A stretch of 64,000 bases of DNA from the NCBI GenBank assembly GCA_012064385.1, contig QRDG01000024.1, positions 1,617,940 to 1,681,939 of the forward strand. Reading direction: 5' to 3'. The stretch is from Puccinellia tenuiflora. Lineage: Eukaryota; Streptophyta; Magnoliopsida; Poales; Poaceae. Of the stretch, positions 25,009 through 34,559 are shown one piece after another. Position 1 is the first letter of the stretch, and the number at the start of each line of letters is the position of its first letter. The notes beneath the pieces are model-generated. The model searched no databases, was not told where the DNA came from, and was given only the letters and a program-made list of their open reading frames with translations. The position numbers and the translations under genes were made by a program.

Positions 25009-26046
25009 GAGCGACTCCCGCCGCCCCCCACCCCTACAGCACCCCAGCACCTTTTTTTTTTTACGCCCGCGGGCCATTTTTCTCGTAGTCGCCCCCCAGA
25101 GCCCCCAAAGCCTCGTTTTTTGCCGGATTCGACCCAAAATTTATCCGGCGAAACATGCGGGCCAGCCCTGTCGGCGAGAGAACACACCTTTCCACCAAAA
25201 AATTCGCCCTATTCCTCGCCTCCTTCTCCCCGTCGCCGGCACCAACTCCTCCCTTCCGCTGCGAAAACCACCGCCAACCACCGTGACAACACGCCCTGCT
25301 GTATCCCCCCCCCCCCCCCACCCCATCCGTCGCCGCCCGAGTTTTGGAGGTGAATCACGAGATTCGCCGTTGCGGTCAAGCTTCGCGCCCACCCTGCCGC
25401 GGGGTGTTCGACGTTTTGCCTCGATGGACTCCGACGATGAGGAGATGCTCGCCGCTCTGCTGGAAGAGGAAGACGACGGCGCCGCCGCCGACGACGAAGA
25501 GCGCTTGGAGATGCTCGCTTGTCTGGCCGGTCTGTACGCCGCCGATGCACAACCGAAGCGCGGTGGCTCGGCACCAAATCGCCAAAGTGCAAGCCACGGC
25601 AGTGCCGATGGCTATTGAATGCTGTACGCCGACTACTTCGCCGACGATCCATTGCATGGCGAGAAGACATTTTGACGCCGTTTCAGAATGAACCGGAAGC
25701 TCTTCCTCAGGATTGTGCATGGTGTTCGAGAGTTCGACAGGTACTTCGTTTGCAAGAAGGATTGCACCGGCACGGTTGAATTTTCCTCGCTGCAGAAGTG
25801 CACGGTCGCTTTGAGACTGCTTGCATATGGAGCTCCAGCAGATTCGTAGGATGACTATCTGCGTATGGCCGAGTCCACCATTTTATGATTATTTTACGGC
25901 CAAAACTAGGCAAATAAACGCCGGTTGGGGGCGACGCGACTGGGAATCGGCGCGCCCCCAGGGCGATTTTTTTCGCCGGTGCCCCCCAGCAGGCCCAAAA
26001 AAACGCCGGTAATCCGTCCTTGTGGGGCCAACGGCTGGAGTTGCTC
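25009..26046 (+). mobile_element. Deleted PIF/Harbinger element
   Basis: Inverted ends GAGCGACTCC and GAGCAACTCC are flanked by direct TTA copies (25006-25008 and 26047-26049), the PIF/Harbinger target. Inside, from the ATG at 25425, MDSDDEEMLAALLEEE starts an acidic N-terminus like that of plant Harbinger nuclease-like transposases. Pieces of the following conserved stretch (KLFLRIVHGVREFD, FVCKKDCTG, ALRLLAYGAPAD) lie in shifted frames up to about 25870. The catalytic DDE part is missing, so this is an internally deleted, nonautonomous derivative. Confidence 0.82.
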
Positions 26047-26049
26047 TTA

Positions 26050-26343
26050 AGTTGAGGGGAATTCCATCGGGTGGGCAGTGGGCACTTCCTTTCTTTTTCT
26101 TTTTTATTATAAATATATAAAAAATAAATAACGTGCCTCGGTAGTATATGGCTATATTTCTATCTATTCGATAAAAAAACTAAAAATACGGATACTTTTT
26201 TTTTAACTTGGCTAACATTACTCAAATAATTGTTATGTGGTTACAAATCACGCTTTACCAAATCGAACACACAGGAAGGATATAGGAATCAACAACACTT
26301 TCTTACTCGAAACAAAACGGCCTAAACTACGGAAATTCACTTG
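26050..26343. other. Unassigned AT-rich spacer
   Basis: No gene or element boundary seen. Confidence 0.4.
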
Positions 26344-26724
26344 TGCACCCGAGCTCACATGCACCTGTTATTTCGAGCATTTTTAAAAATAGTAAAACAT
26401 TACGAAAAAATCTGAAAAAAATTGGTGACACACATATGAGTTTTCATAATCGTGCAAAATTTCGGAATGAAATGACAAATTGTGTGCTCTGTGCAAAAAA
26501 AAGATAAAATCTGTGTTTTCAAATTTGTGTTTTTTAGATCTAATTCTGAAAACTGTGTTTGTCTTTTTTATAGAGAGCACATAATTTGTCATTTCATTCC
26601 GAAATTTTGCACGAATTGTGAAAAACTCATATGTGTGTGTCACCAATTTTTTTTAGATTTTTCGTAATATTTTACTATTTTTAAAAATGCTCGAAAATAC
26701 CAGGTACATGTGCACCCGGGTGCA
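26344..26724. mobile_element. Foldback MITE with about 170-bp arms
   Basis: The two halves are inverted copies over about 150-170 bp each: TGCACCCGAGCTCACATGCACC at the left against TGCACCCGGGTGCACATGTACC at the right, and TCGGAATGAAATGACAAATT in both arms. A transcript would form a long hairpin. No clear target duplication was found, so the superfamily is unassigned. Confidence 0.8.
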
Positions 26725-28222
26725 GAAACGCCCCCTCCCCCTAAAATATGGATACTTTGGTGCTCGGTTTCCACTCGAGTCGCCGCCCATTCTTCCTGGC
26801 CCTCGCCGACTATGGTCGATGGAACCCGTCACAGGACCTCTATCCTTGCCTCCGCCATACTGTCAATTTTCTATATCGGCTACGGTCGCTATAACCCGCC
26901 ACCCTACCCGCCAGAGAAAGCTTAGCCGAATCGGTTGTTTGCCGTCGTCGCCCTACGCAGGAGTTTGTGTGCGCGAGCGCGGCCAAGCAGATGTTGTGCC
27001 TCCTTCCATGATTTTCCACAGACGTTATCATGGGCGAGCTCGCCCGATTTCTTTGCTCTATCTATATTTAGTTTACGTAACCAAAATATTGAGGGTTTAT
27101 AAAGTAACCATTACGGTCCCGGACCCAATGAAAGTACCACATCGGGGGCCTCTAAAGCTCATATCCGGTTTAAATTGTATTTGGCACTATTAGAGACCGT
27201 CTAATTTTGAGGGTGGATTGGCGGTACCGGACAAGCAACTTGCACATATATTTTACCACAACCCCACGTGTAAGTTTCTTTTTTTTTTTGTCATTTTTTG
27301 GTTGCGTACCACGTATACCCACGTGGTCCCACGTGTAAGTTTCTAAACAATAATAAAACGTCCGTCTTGTTTGGAGGGTGCCCGGTGTGGGAACTTGACG
27401 GACAGTCGTCTCGTCTGATCATCCTCAAAACCGACATAATTTAGACACTCCCGATAGAGATGCTCTTAGACCTTGACCAACTTAGCACCTACGGTCCCTC
27501 GCGAGAAAATTGTACTCTGAACAATCGGTGGCCTGTTTTAGCTTAGGAATACATAGGAGTAGCATCTAATTCAGAGGTGCCGGTTTGATACTTCTGAACA
27601 AAATTTTCCGAAAAAAAAAATCTAGAACCGTGGTCCGTGTCGTAACTTGTACATTTACGCAAAATTCCCTTCGAACAAAAGTTTTACTGCACAACTTGGA
27701 ATACGGCATGCAGAATAAAAAAAAAGGCGTGGATCAGCTTTACCTTGGGTCTGCTCTTCGTCAGCCATAACCAGTCAATTCGATCGGTCTCTGTTTCGAA
27801 AGATATATACGTCGACTGTTCACGAGCCTTTGTGTGCTCGAGTAGTAGTACGGTAGTAGTAGAAGAGGCAAAGGCAACGTGTATATATATGGCCGTAGCT
27901 ACCGGAGTTTCATCGATCCAATGCCGCTCCTATACACAGACGTTCTCGGATACTCACAATGGAGTTTATAGTCTGACTGCAACAGAACGGTGCGTGACGG
28001 AAAGTCCGTGGCGCGACCGTGTCAGATTCTGAACCCGAGTCAAAAACCCAGCTCACGCCCATCTACGGCTCGACTCGCCTATGAACCCGCAAACCCAACC
28101 CGTCCATCGAAAAGCAGCCAAACGTGTATCACACGCTCCACGGTTCAATTTGTCTTCCAGCCTCCGAGTCCGACCTCCGCCGCCACAAACCGCCTCGCCT
28201 TCTCCTCCCGTCCTTCCTCCTC
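26725..28222. other. Unassigned region, possible promoter/5' UTR at right end
   Basis: No coding gene recognised. CCCCACGTGTAAGTTTCT is repeated at about 27262 and 27323, and GAGATGCTCTTAGA at 27460 resembles a DNA-transposon end. From about 27880 a TATATATATGG is followed by CT-rich sequence leading to the solo LTR, which could be the promoter and 5' leader of the DUF4283-type unit beyond it. Confidence 0.35.
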
Positions 28223-28227
28223 GTTCC

Positions 28228-29103
28228 TGTTGCGATGTAAACGCGTCACACGAACACGTCCTCGTGTACCCGCGGTGCCGGGGAGATACTCCGCAACTCG
28301 CCCCGCGGGAGGCCGGGTCTCAGCGCGATACGCAAGACAGAGACTCGGCGCTTTTGAAAACCAGACGCCCCAGCCCCTCGGGAGGGACCCCGTCGGAGGG
28401 AGCCGGCGACGATTGGCTGAACTTGGCCGGTTTTGACCGCTCCAAGCTCGGTTGTCGATATTCGTCGAAATCTAGTTGAAGTCGCCGAACAACGGAAGCA
28501 TAAACAAGGGTTTGAGGGTAAACAGTAGAGGTTGTATTGATTTGTCGATTGTTTGCTTAATTTCAATCGGCCGTCACTCCTACATATATAGTGAGGCGGC
28601 TGGACTTCCCGTACAAGTATTGGACTTCTACAAGGATTACAACTCTTGAATCAAGTCGGTTTCTATCTCTAAATCAGGTAATAGTCTCGGTCGGCTTCGT
28701 ACTGGACTTGAACTCCAAGCGTCCACTTTCGGCTTCCTTTAGAAAGTCACCTTTTGCCCTTCCGTGTTGACCTTGAACTCATCCTGGCTCCACCGACTCC
28801 TTTTTTGGGCTGGGCAAGCATTAAATTCTCCTCGCGTCTGGCTTCTCCGATGCAGCCCTCTAGAACCTTCAAGAATCCTCAAGTCTAGCCTGCGCCGGGT
28901 CCTTTAAACCGGGTTCTGTCAAAACCGGGTTCTGTCAAAAACCGGGTCCTGTTAAAACCGGGTTCTGTCAAGCCAGGTTCTGGACACGCCGGGTCCCCTT
29001 TGAGTTATTCCGAGTAAACACTGGAACCTATGATCCGGGTTGTCACAGAAACTCCTAGCCTAGGACTCCCGAACCTGATACTTGCCAAAAACGAGTGCTA
29101 ACA
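28228..29103 (-). mobile_element. Solo LTR of the Tat/Gypsy family, TSD GTTCC
   Basis: An 876-bp LTR starting TGTTGCGATG and ending GTGCTAACA is nearly identical to the two LTRs of the complete element at 36511-45454. GTTCC occurs directly at 28223-28227 and 29104-29108. No internal region is present, so it arose by LTR-LTR recombination. The minus orientation is assigned by analogy with the complete element. Confidence 0.93.
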
Positions 29104-29108
29104 GTTCC

Positions 29109-31076
29109 CATGGATCGGGACCGTTTGGATCGTGAGCGTAGGCTCAAGCGACCGGTGGAGGAGCCCGACAGGGGGGGGGGGGGGTGAGCGTTTCAGAGAC
29201 AGGGATCTGCGTCCTCAGCTGGACCGTGAGCAAGAGCGTCAACGTCGATTGCAACGCGAAAGAGAGGATGCTGCGGCGCGTCAAAGGGAGCAGGATCGGC
29301 GCGACGAAGAAAGGTACCGAGCCCAACTGCTGCAGAACTCGCGAGGGCGCGACGCCGGCCAAGGGGGCCAAGGGAGAGAGGGCGGTCCACCCCCTCCACG
29401 GCTGCTCGACGAGGGGGCCTCGTCGGGTGCAGCGGTCAACGCCAACATCACCTGCTACAAATGCGGCAAGCCGGGTCACGTGCAAGCGGGTTGCACGGAG
29501 GAGCCCTTCTGTGTGAAATGTGAGTGCAAAGGTCATGTCTCGGCATTGTGTCCCGGGGTGGACAAGAACCCTAAACCGATCTGGGTGGGGTACGGCAATG
29601 AGGAACGGGGGTTCTTTCATGTTTCTATCTCGGAAGAGAAGCTGAGAAAACCCACCTCCAATGTGGCAATGGTAACTGTAGACAAAGGAAAATTCTCAGC
29701 TGAGGAACTTGAAGAGGAGTTCAAAGAGCTTGTTGATGAGAACTGGAACTGGCAGGTGCGCAAGCTTAACCAGACTGACTTCACCTTGGTCTTCCCGTCA
29801 AAAGAGTTGCTCGAATGGCAAGCCGCAGGGGTGGTATCGCCCTTCCGATTAGGGAGTACTGGGCGACCGTCTCGGAGGTGCTGGGCGATCCTCTGGCTTT
29901 GAATCGTTGGAGGTTGTTTGGGTCAGACTGAAGGGCGTACTGAACCGCTGCGGGAGGAAAAGGTCCTTTTTGGTTGCACTCTCGAGATCGGTACCCCGCT
30001 GGAGCTGGACAAGTCTTCCCTGGCAGACGCTTTGGCCCCAGTTCGCATGAAGTTGGTTGCCGCAAGCCGGTCAAGCTCAAACCTTTCATCACCATCTTCA
30101 TCAACTTACAGGGCTACAAGGTGGAGATCGAGCGTGCTGAGGTTGGACCTGTCTCCGGGGCGGGACCCATTCCACCCCCGCCTCCCCCCGGGGACGAGGC
30201 CGAGGATGACAGCTCTGATGGTAGAGTGATGATACCACAGGAAGAGGAGGAAGAGGAATGCTAGCGCTGAGGACACTGCAGTTAAAGGAGGAGATGGTCA
30301 ACATGCGCCAACTGACATGGTCGAGCAGCCGGTTGACCTGGCACCACTGCCCGAGATGGGAGTGGTGTCAGCCCCGATCCAACCAGCCTCCGATCGCGGA
30401 AATTTGCATGCTCTCCGCCATCCCCGAGCTTCCAAAGTCGATGTTCTCTCAATATGGGTCTAACTTCACTCCAGAGGGGAATGTGTTCAAGACACTAGGT
30501 GAGGTCGTTCAAACTGTGGCCCAGTCCGCCACCTTATCGGGGGCGCCCCCGCTGTCAAACCTAAGTGATTCGCTGCTGACCCCACCTAGGTTGGGGGGGG
30601 AGGTGGAAGAAGCTGACTCTGCCAGAACCCGGGAATGGCGTAGCAAGAAAAACCAGGACAGGGCAGCGAAGCATCTTGGCGAGGAAAAGGCTAGGGAGGT
30701 GGTGGCCGAGCCCATGGGCGTTGGTCCGGCGCCTGCCCCCAACAAGGTGATGGGTGATCTCCGCTCTGCTCCCGTGGTGCCAGGGCTGGACGCTCCGGTG
30801 GCCCGTGGCCTCCGGTCAAAGGTGACACCGGTCGAGACGATCCGCAAGAGTGTCAGGATGGCTGGAGACGATGCGGCAACGGTCCTGGATCGTGCAGTGC
30901 GCTTGACGGCCGACAAGAATGCCTCGACTTCTAAGCCGCCTCCATCAACCAAGAAGACCACTAAAGTACCAATCCGACCCAATCTTTGCTATTCTTCAGG
31001 ATCTTCCGGACNTGGAGTCATGGAGGTGATGCTTCCGAAATTTTCCAGCTTCGAATATCAACACCTGGAAATATGA
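29109..31076 (+). pseudogene. CCHC zinc-knuckle/DUF4283 retroelement ORF1-like gene, frameshifted
   Basis: From the ATG at 29109 a basic, Arg-rich N-terminus (MDRDRLDRERRLKRPVEEPD) runs into a G homopolymer at about 29170 where the frame shifts. The next segment (to 29902) has two zinc knuckles, CYKCGKPGHVQAGC and CVKCECKGHVSALC. It continues into a DUF4283-type region (DENWNWQVRKLNQTDFTLVFPS), which then breaks; its continuation (VLFGCTLEIGTP; FINLQGYKVEIERAE) is in another frame to 30263. A basic Ser/Pro-rich tail follows in a further frame to 31076. This layout is typical of the nucleic-acid-binding ORF1 of grass LINE-type elements and of derived DUF4283 genes. Endonuclease and reverse transcriptase are absent downstream. 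One ambiguous base (n) is at 31012. It is broken and probably not functional. Confidence 0.7.
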
Positions 31077-32053
31077 GCCTCCTTTCTAGGTGCTTGAGTG
31101 ACTATGAAGTACTCACGCATACAACTCTAATTTGAAAGCATAAACTTTTTTTGCAAGGTTGAATTGCAAGAGAAGGATAGTACTTTTGACCCAGCATGCT
31201 TTTTTCCTTAATTTGTTCCTCTTTTCCTTTTTTTTTGCATTCTAATGCATCGATGCTTAACAAGCTAGCCTTACCTGTAAAGTCCCTTCTACCCGATGCC
31301 AAGATAATGAATATGATCCATAAATCTGGTCAATGAAGTAGCTTTGTCGCTGATGAGCAGATGTTCACGTGTGAGGTCTGGATGCCTGAGGTAGAGTTCA
31401 TCTCGGTTGGAGCTCTTTAAGTTTGACAATGCATACATGAGCCTTTTTTCTTCAATCTTGCTAGCCATATAGGAGTAACTTTCATACAATTGATCAACAT
31501 ACATAGAAGTGTTTGCAGATTCACATAGAACATCAATGCTACAAGTAATGTTAACGAATATACACATGCGTACTTGGATTCGCAAAGAAAGGGGAAGTGT
31601 CACTTGAGAGCAAAAATCACAAGCCATAAAGAAACACAGAACATGAGTGTACAAGTTACTGATGAACAGCCCAGGAAACACAATCACAAAATAAAACCGA
31701 AAATAAGATACAAACTCACAATTAACAGATATTTAAAATTCGATTTCAGGAGTAACGAAGAGTTACATCACATCACATTACACCCTCAACTGGTGGCCTT
31801 GCCGCGAGAAAAAACAACGGGCGAAGCAACCAGGAGATCACTAATACAATAGTAATGAGTAATGACGACGATAAAGTAGCTAAGAAAAATTAAGCTTAAA
31901 CCCTCCTTAACGACTGCTACGACGACGACGACGAACTCCTTAAACCCTAGCCGCAGCGGCGGATGCAAGATGTCTAATATTCCATCGAGCCATGGCCGCT
32001 GCGGGGCTAATTACGCTGCTTAATTAATCACTGGAGTTTTCCGTTTGCTTCGA
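31077..32053. other. 3' flank of the AP2/ERF gene, no other gene supported
   Basis: The part next to 32053 should contain the 3' UTR of the minus-strand AP2/ERF gene. An open frame on the minus strand at 31289-31687 has no motif I recognise. Confidence 0.4.
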
Positions 32054-33106
32054 TCACGAGAGGATGGCGTCCCAGTCGATCTCCCAAGATGGGTACTTGT
32101 CGAGGTGGCGGAAGGCGTCGGACTCGTCCCACGGCGCCTCCGAGAAGTCCAGGCTGGCCATCTCGGGGTGCTGCGGCGGCGCCGAGAGCTGCTGGTGCTG
32201 CGACGGCGGAGGGAGCGGCGTCGAGCCGGCGGAGAACACCGAACCGTCTCCCTCCGTCGACGTCGTGGAAGTCGAGGCCTTGGGCGAGTCCGGGGTCGCG
32301 GCGGGCTTGGACGGCGCGGCGGCGGCGGTGATGTTCTGGCAGATGGAGTCGAGCTTGGCGTCGACGGAGGCGTGGAGCGGGCCGGCGAGGTGCGCGCCGC
32401 CGCGGCGGAGGCTGGGGAAGTTGAGGCGCGCGGCGTCGCCGCGGAGGCGGAAGGCCGCCTTGTCGTATGCGAGCGCCGCGTCCTCGGCGGTGTCGAAGGT
32501 GCCGAGCCACAGCCGCGTCCGGTTCTTGGGGAGGCGGATCTCCGCCACCCACTTGCCCCAGTGACGCTGCCGCACGCCGCGGTAGTGCTTTCCGATGGCG
32601 GACGACGACGGCGCCCCGGTCTGCTTCATGGACTGCGCCCGCGGGCCGAGGAGCGACGCCGACAGCCCCCTCTGCTGCTGCTGGAGGAAGAGCTGCGCCT
32701 GGATCTGATGGATCTGTTCTTGGCCCAGGCAGGCCAGCCCCACCATGTCATCGGCCGACGCGTACGTCGCCGCCGACGAGGTGTTGTACTGCGAGGTGGG
32801 CGGCAGAGGCGGGAGCTGGGAGAAGGTGGTGGTGGTGGTGGCGGCGGGAGCAAACGGAGCCTGAAGCGTGGTGTAGCTGTAAGAGGGCGATGATGCAGGG
32901 AAGTAGTAGGATTCTTGTGGAAGTGGTGGAGAGGAATTGTAATTGTAATAGGAAAATGGGGAGGAGGCGGAGGTGGAGGTGGTGGGGGAAGAAGCGCTCC
33001 TGATAAAAGGTTCGAGCGCTTTCATGAGCTCCTGATCCGAGGTGGACGAGGACGACGAGGAGCTGATGAACTGGTTTCCGGTGTTGTACAGATCTATGTC
33101 TGCCAT
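32054..33106 (-). CDS. AP2/ERF transcription factor, DREB A-6 (RAP2.4-like)
   Basis: The 350-residue protein starts MADIDLYNTG; this ATG at 33106 lies 11 bases after a splice acceptor (CTTCTCTAG) and matches the RAP2.4-type N-terminus, so the longer in-frame extension is rejected. A Ser/Thr- and Gln-rich region is followed by one AP2 DNA-binding domain (about residues 174-231) with YRGVRQRHWGKWVAEIRLP and LWLGTFDTAEDAALAYDKAA. V14 with L19 in the domain is the A-6 pattern. The acidic C-terminus ends KYPSWEIDWDAIL, another RAP2.4 feature. Family members are nuclear factors binding DRE or GCC elements and are tied to drought, cold, ethylene and light responses or wound-induced dedifferentiation; which applies here is inference. 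The coding part is one exon, as is usual. It appears intact. GC-rich codon use contrasts with the flanking AT-rich DNA, which is normal for grass genes. Confidence 0.95.
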   Translation of the reverse strand: MADIDLYNTGNQFISSSSSSSTSDQELMKALEPFIRSASSPTTSTSASSPFSYYNYNSSPPLPQESYYFPASSPSYSYTTLQAPFAPAATTTTTFSQLPPLPPTSQYNTSSAATYASADDMVGLACLGQEQIHQIQAQLFLQQQQRGLSASLLGPRAQSMKQTGAPSSSAIGKHYRGVRQRHWGKWVAEIRLPKNRTRLWLGTFDTAEDAALAYDKAAFRLRGDAARLNFPSLRRGGAHLAGPLHASVDAKLDSICQNITAAAAPSKPAATPDSPKASTSTTSTEGDGSVFSAGSTPLPPPSQHQQLSAPPQHPEMASLDFSEAPWDESDAFRHLDKYPSWEIDWDAILS

Positions 33107-33117
33107 TGTCCGGCGAA

Positions 33118-33553
33118 CTAGAGAAGAAAAAATAGAGGGAATTTTTGTGCAACTAAATAGAGAGAGAAAAAAGAAGGTACTAGATAAAAATCGAAAGAAT
33201 CTTGGAATAATTAAGGCCCTGATTTCTTCAATAAAAGCGAAGAACAGGGTGCAAGCAACTCTGAAGGGGCTCTGTAAAAACAACCCCTTTCCGGCTCGCA
33301 AAGAAAGGCGAAAGAAGAATGGCTAATGAAAAAAATGGAACAAGAATCCAGAGGAGACAAATAGGTTCTCTGGATCTGTGTTCTTCCTAGCAAGAACAAA
33401 ACGAAGAAGAAGAGCTTTGCATGTGAACCAAGCAAAGACTAAAAAAGAAGGAGAAAAAATTGTCCAGGAACCGTTTCTTGATTTGATCAAATAGCAAACC
33501 AAGAGAGGCCGGACCTTCCCGAGGAGGAAGATGAAGAGGGTCAGAGAACAAAC
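33118..33553 (-). other. 5'-UTR intron of the AP2/ERF gene
   Basis: On the minus strand the donor GCAG|GTTTGTTC at 33553 and acceptor CTTCTCTAG|TTCGCC at 33118 bound a 436-bp AT/pyrimidine-rich intron immediately before the start codon. Leader introns in grass genes often enhance expression. Inferred from sequence signals only. Confidence 0.7.
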
Positions 33554-33797
33554 CTGCTGTCGCCGATGTGGCGTACTGGGTGCATGCTCCGTCGTGAGTT
33601 GGCTGTGTGTTTGTGTTTGGGGGAAAGATCGCTTGTCCTCGCCGTGGATGGTGGTGGAGTGCTTGGGTCGTGGAGGATGGGAGGGGAATTGAGGGCTGTG
33701 TGCTTGGTGATGGTGGGTGGTGCTGTGGCGTGTGAAGCGGTGTGGTGTGGGGGCGGGGGGCGTCTCTCCTGGGGAGCAATGGCTTCCGGCCCGGGCC

Positions 33798-33805
33798 TTT
33801 ATATA
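33798..33805 (-). promoter_or_regulatory. TATA box of the AP2/ERF gene
   Basis: Minus strand TATATAAA within CCTATATAAAGG; transcription would start about 30 bases downstream, near 33770, giving a leader of about 220 bases before the intron donor at 33553. Confidence 0.75.
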
Positions 33806-33911
33806 GGCGGCGAGGCGAGCGCCGGAGCCCGGGGAGGAGGAGGGTGTGTGAACCGTGGCGCGCCGGAAAGGTGTGGTGGTGCCGCTGACGTGCGGGACCG
33901 GGTGGGGGGCA

Positions 33912-33923
33912 TGCCACGTGTGT
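33912..33923 (-). promoter_or_regulatory. G-box/ABRE-like motif upstream of the AP2/ERF gene
   Basis: Minus strand ACACACGTGGCA contains the ACGTGGC core bound by ABA-responsive bZIP factors. It lies about 110 bp upstream of the TATA box, suggesting stress or ABA control. Motif match only. Confidence 0.5.
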
Positions 33924-33994
33924 CGCTCGTGGCATGGGTAGTTGACCTGGCTTCTGGCTCCGTGCACATCTCGTGCTTGTAGAATCAATGCTCT

Positions 33995-34044
33995 GAGTTT
34001 GATATGAAACCAATCTCAAAAAAAAAAAAAGAGTTTGATATGAA
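33995..34044 (+). mobile_element. Micro-retroposon: 22-bp ACCAATCTC(A)n with 14-bp TSD
   Basis: GAGTTTGATATGAA occurs perfectly at 33995-34008 and 34031-34044. Between the copies is ACCAATCTC followed by 13 A. It has the same organisation and same TCTC(A)n tail as the insertions at 15103 and 60291. It lies about 190 bp upstream of the AP2/ERF TATA box. Confidence 0.8.
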
Positions 34045-34133
34045 CCTGCAAAGAAGATTATCGAGATTGATAGTTTTTTTTTTTCAATTCCAAAACGGGT
34101 TAATTTTTCTTCCCCTTTTATGTCGGAAATTCC

Positions 34134-34478
34134 AAATGGAGACCGAGCTTTACGGAACTTGTTTTTTTATATAAAAATAAAAACAGGCTTTGTAATTTGA
34201 ACAAATGCCGAACATAAATTATAGGTATAGATAATGTTGAACTCTGGAAGTGAGCAAAATTTTAATAATCAAAAAATCAAGATTCAAAAAATGTGCACTT
34301 TACATCGTATCAGATCCACAAAATTGTCATTTTTTGCTGAATCTATCGGATTGATTTTTTGCACACTGGTAGAGTTCGACATCATCATGTACATATAGGA
34401 TTTTTTTTCGTTGAAAACTTTCAAGTACCAATTTTTGAATCGTTCAAAGAAAAACAAGCTTCGTGCAACTCGGCCTCC
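34134..34478. mobile_element. Mutator-like MITE
   Basis: GGAGACCGAGC...GGAACTTGTTTTT at the left is inversely repeated by GGAGGCCGAG...GAAGCTTGTTTTT at the right. Adjacent GAAATTCC and GAAATACC are a possible degraded 8-bp target duplication. The AAATGGAG.CCGAGCT end relates it to the element at 16489-16910. Confidence 0.6.
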
Positions 34479-34559
34479 GAAATACCGCTCTCGATACATC
34501 TCGATCATTTTTTTTTCTTGTGTTGATGCTAGCGACACGTACGTACATAGCCCACTACT

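Noticed and set aside
32045..32893. Plus-strand open frames antisense to the AP2/ERF coding sequence
   Set aside because: High GC content leaves the opposite strand open. The minus-strand AP2 domain and start context explain the region.
33107..33301. 65-codon N-terminal extension of the AP2/ERF protein
   Set aside because: The extension is hydrophobic, crosses a splice acceptor (CTTCTCTAG) and lies in the 5'-UTR intron. MADIDLYNTG is the family-like N-terminus.
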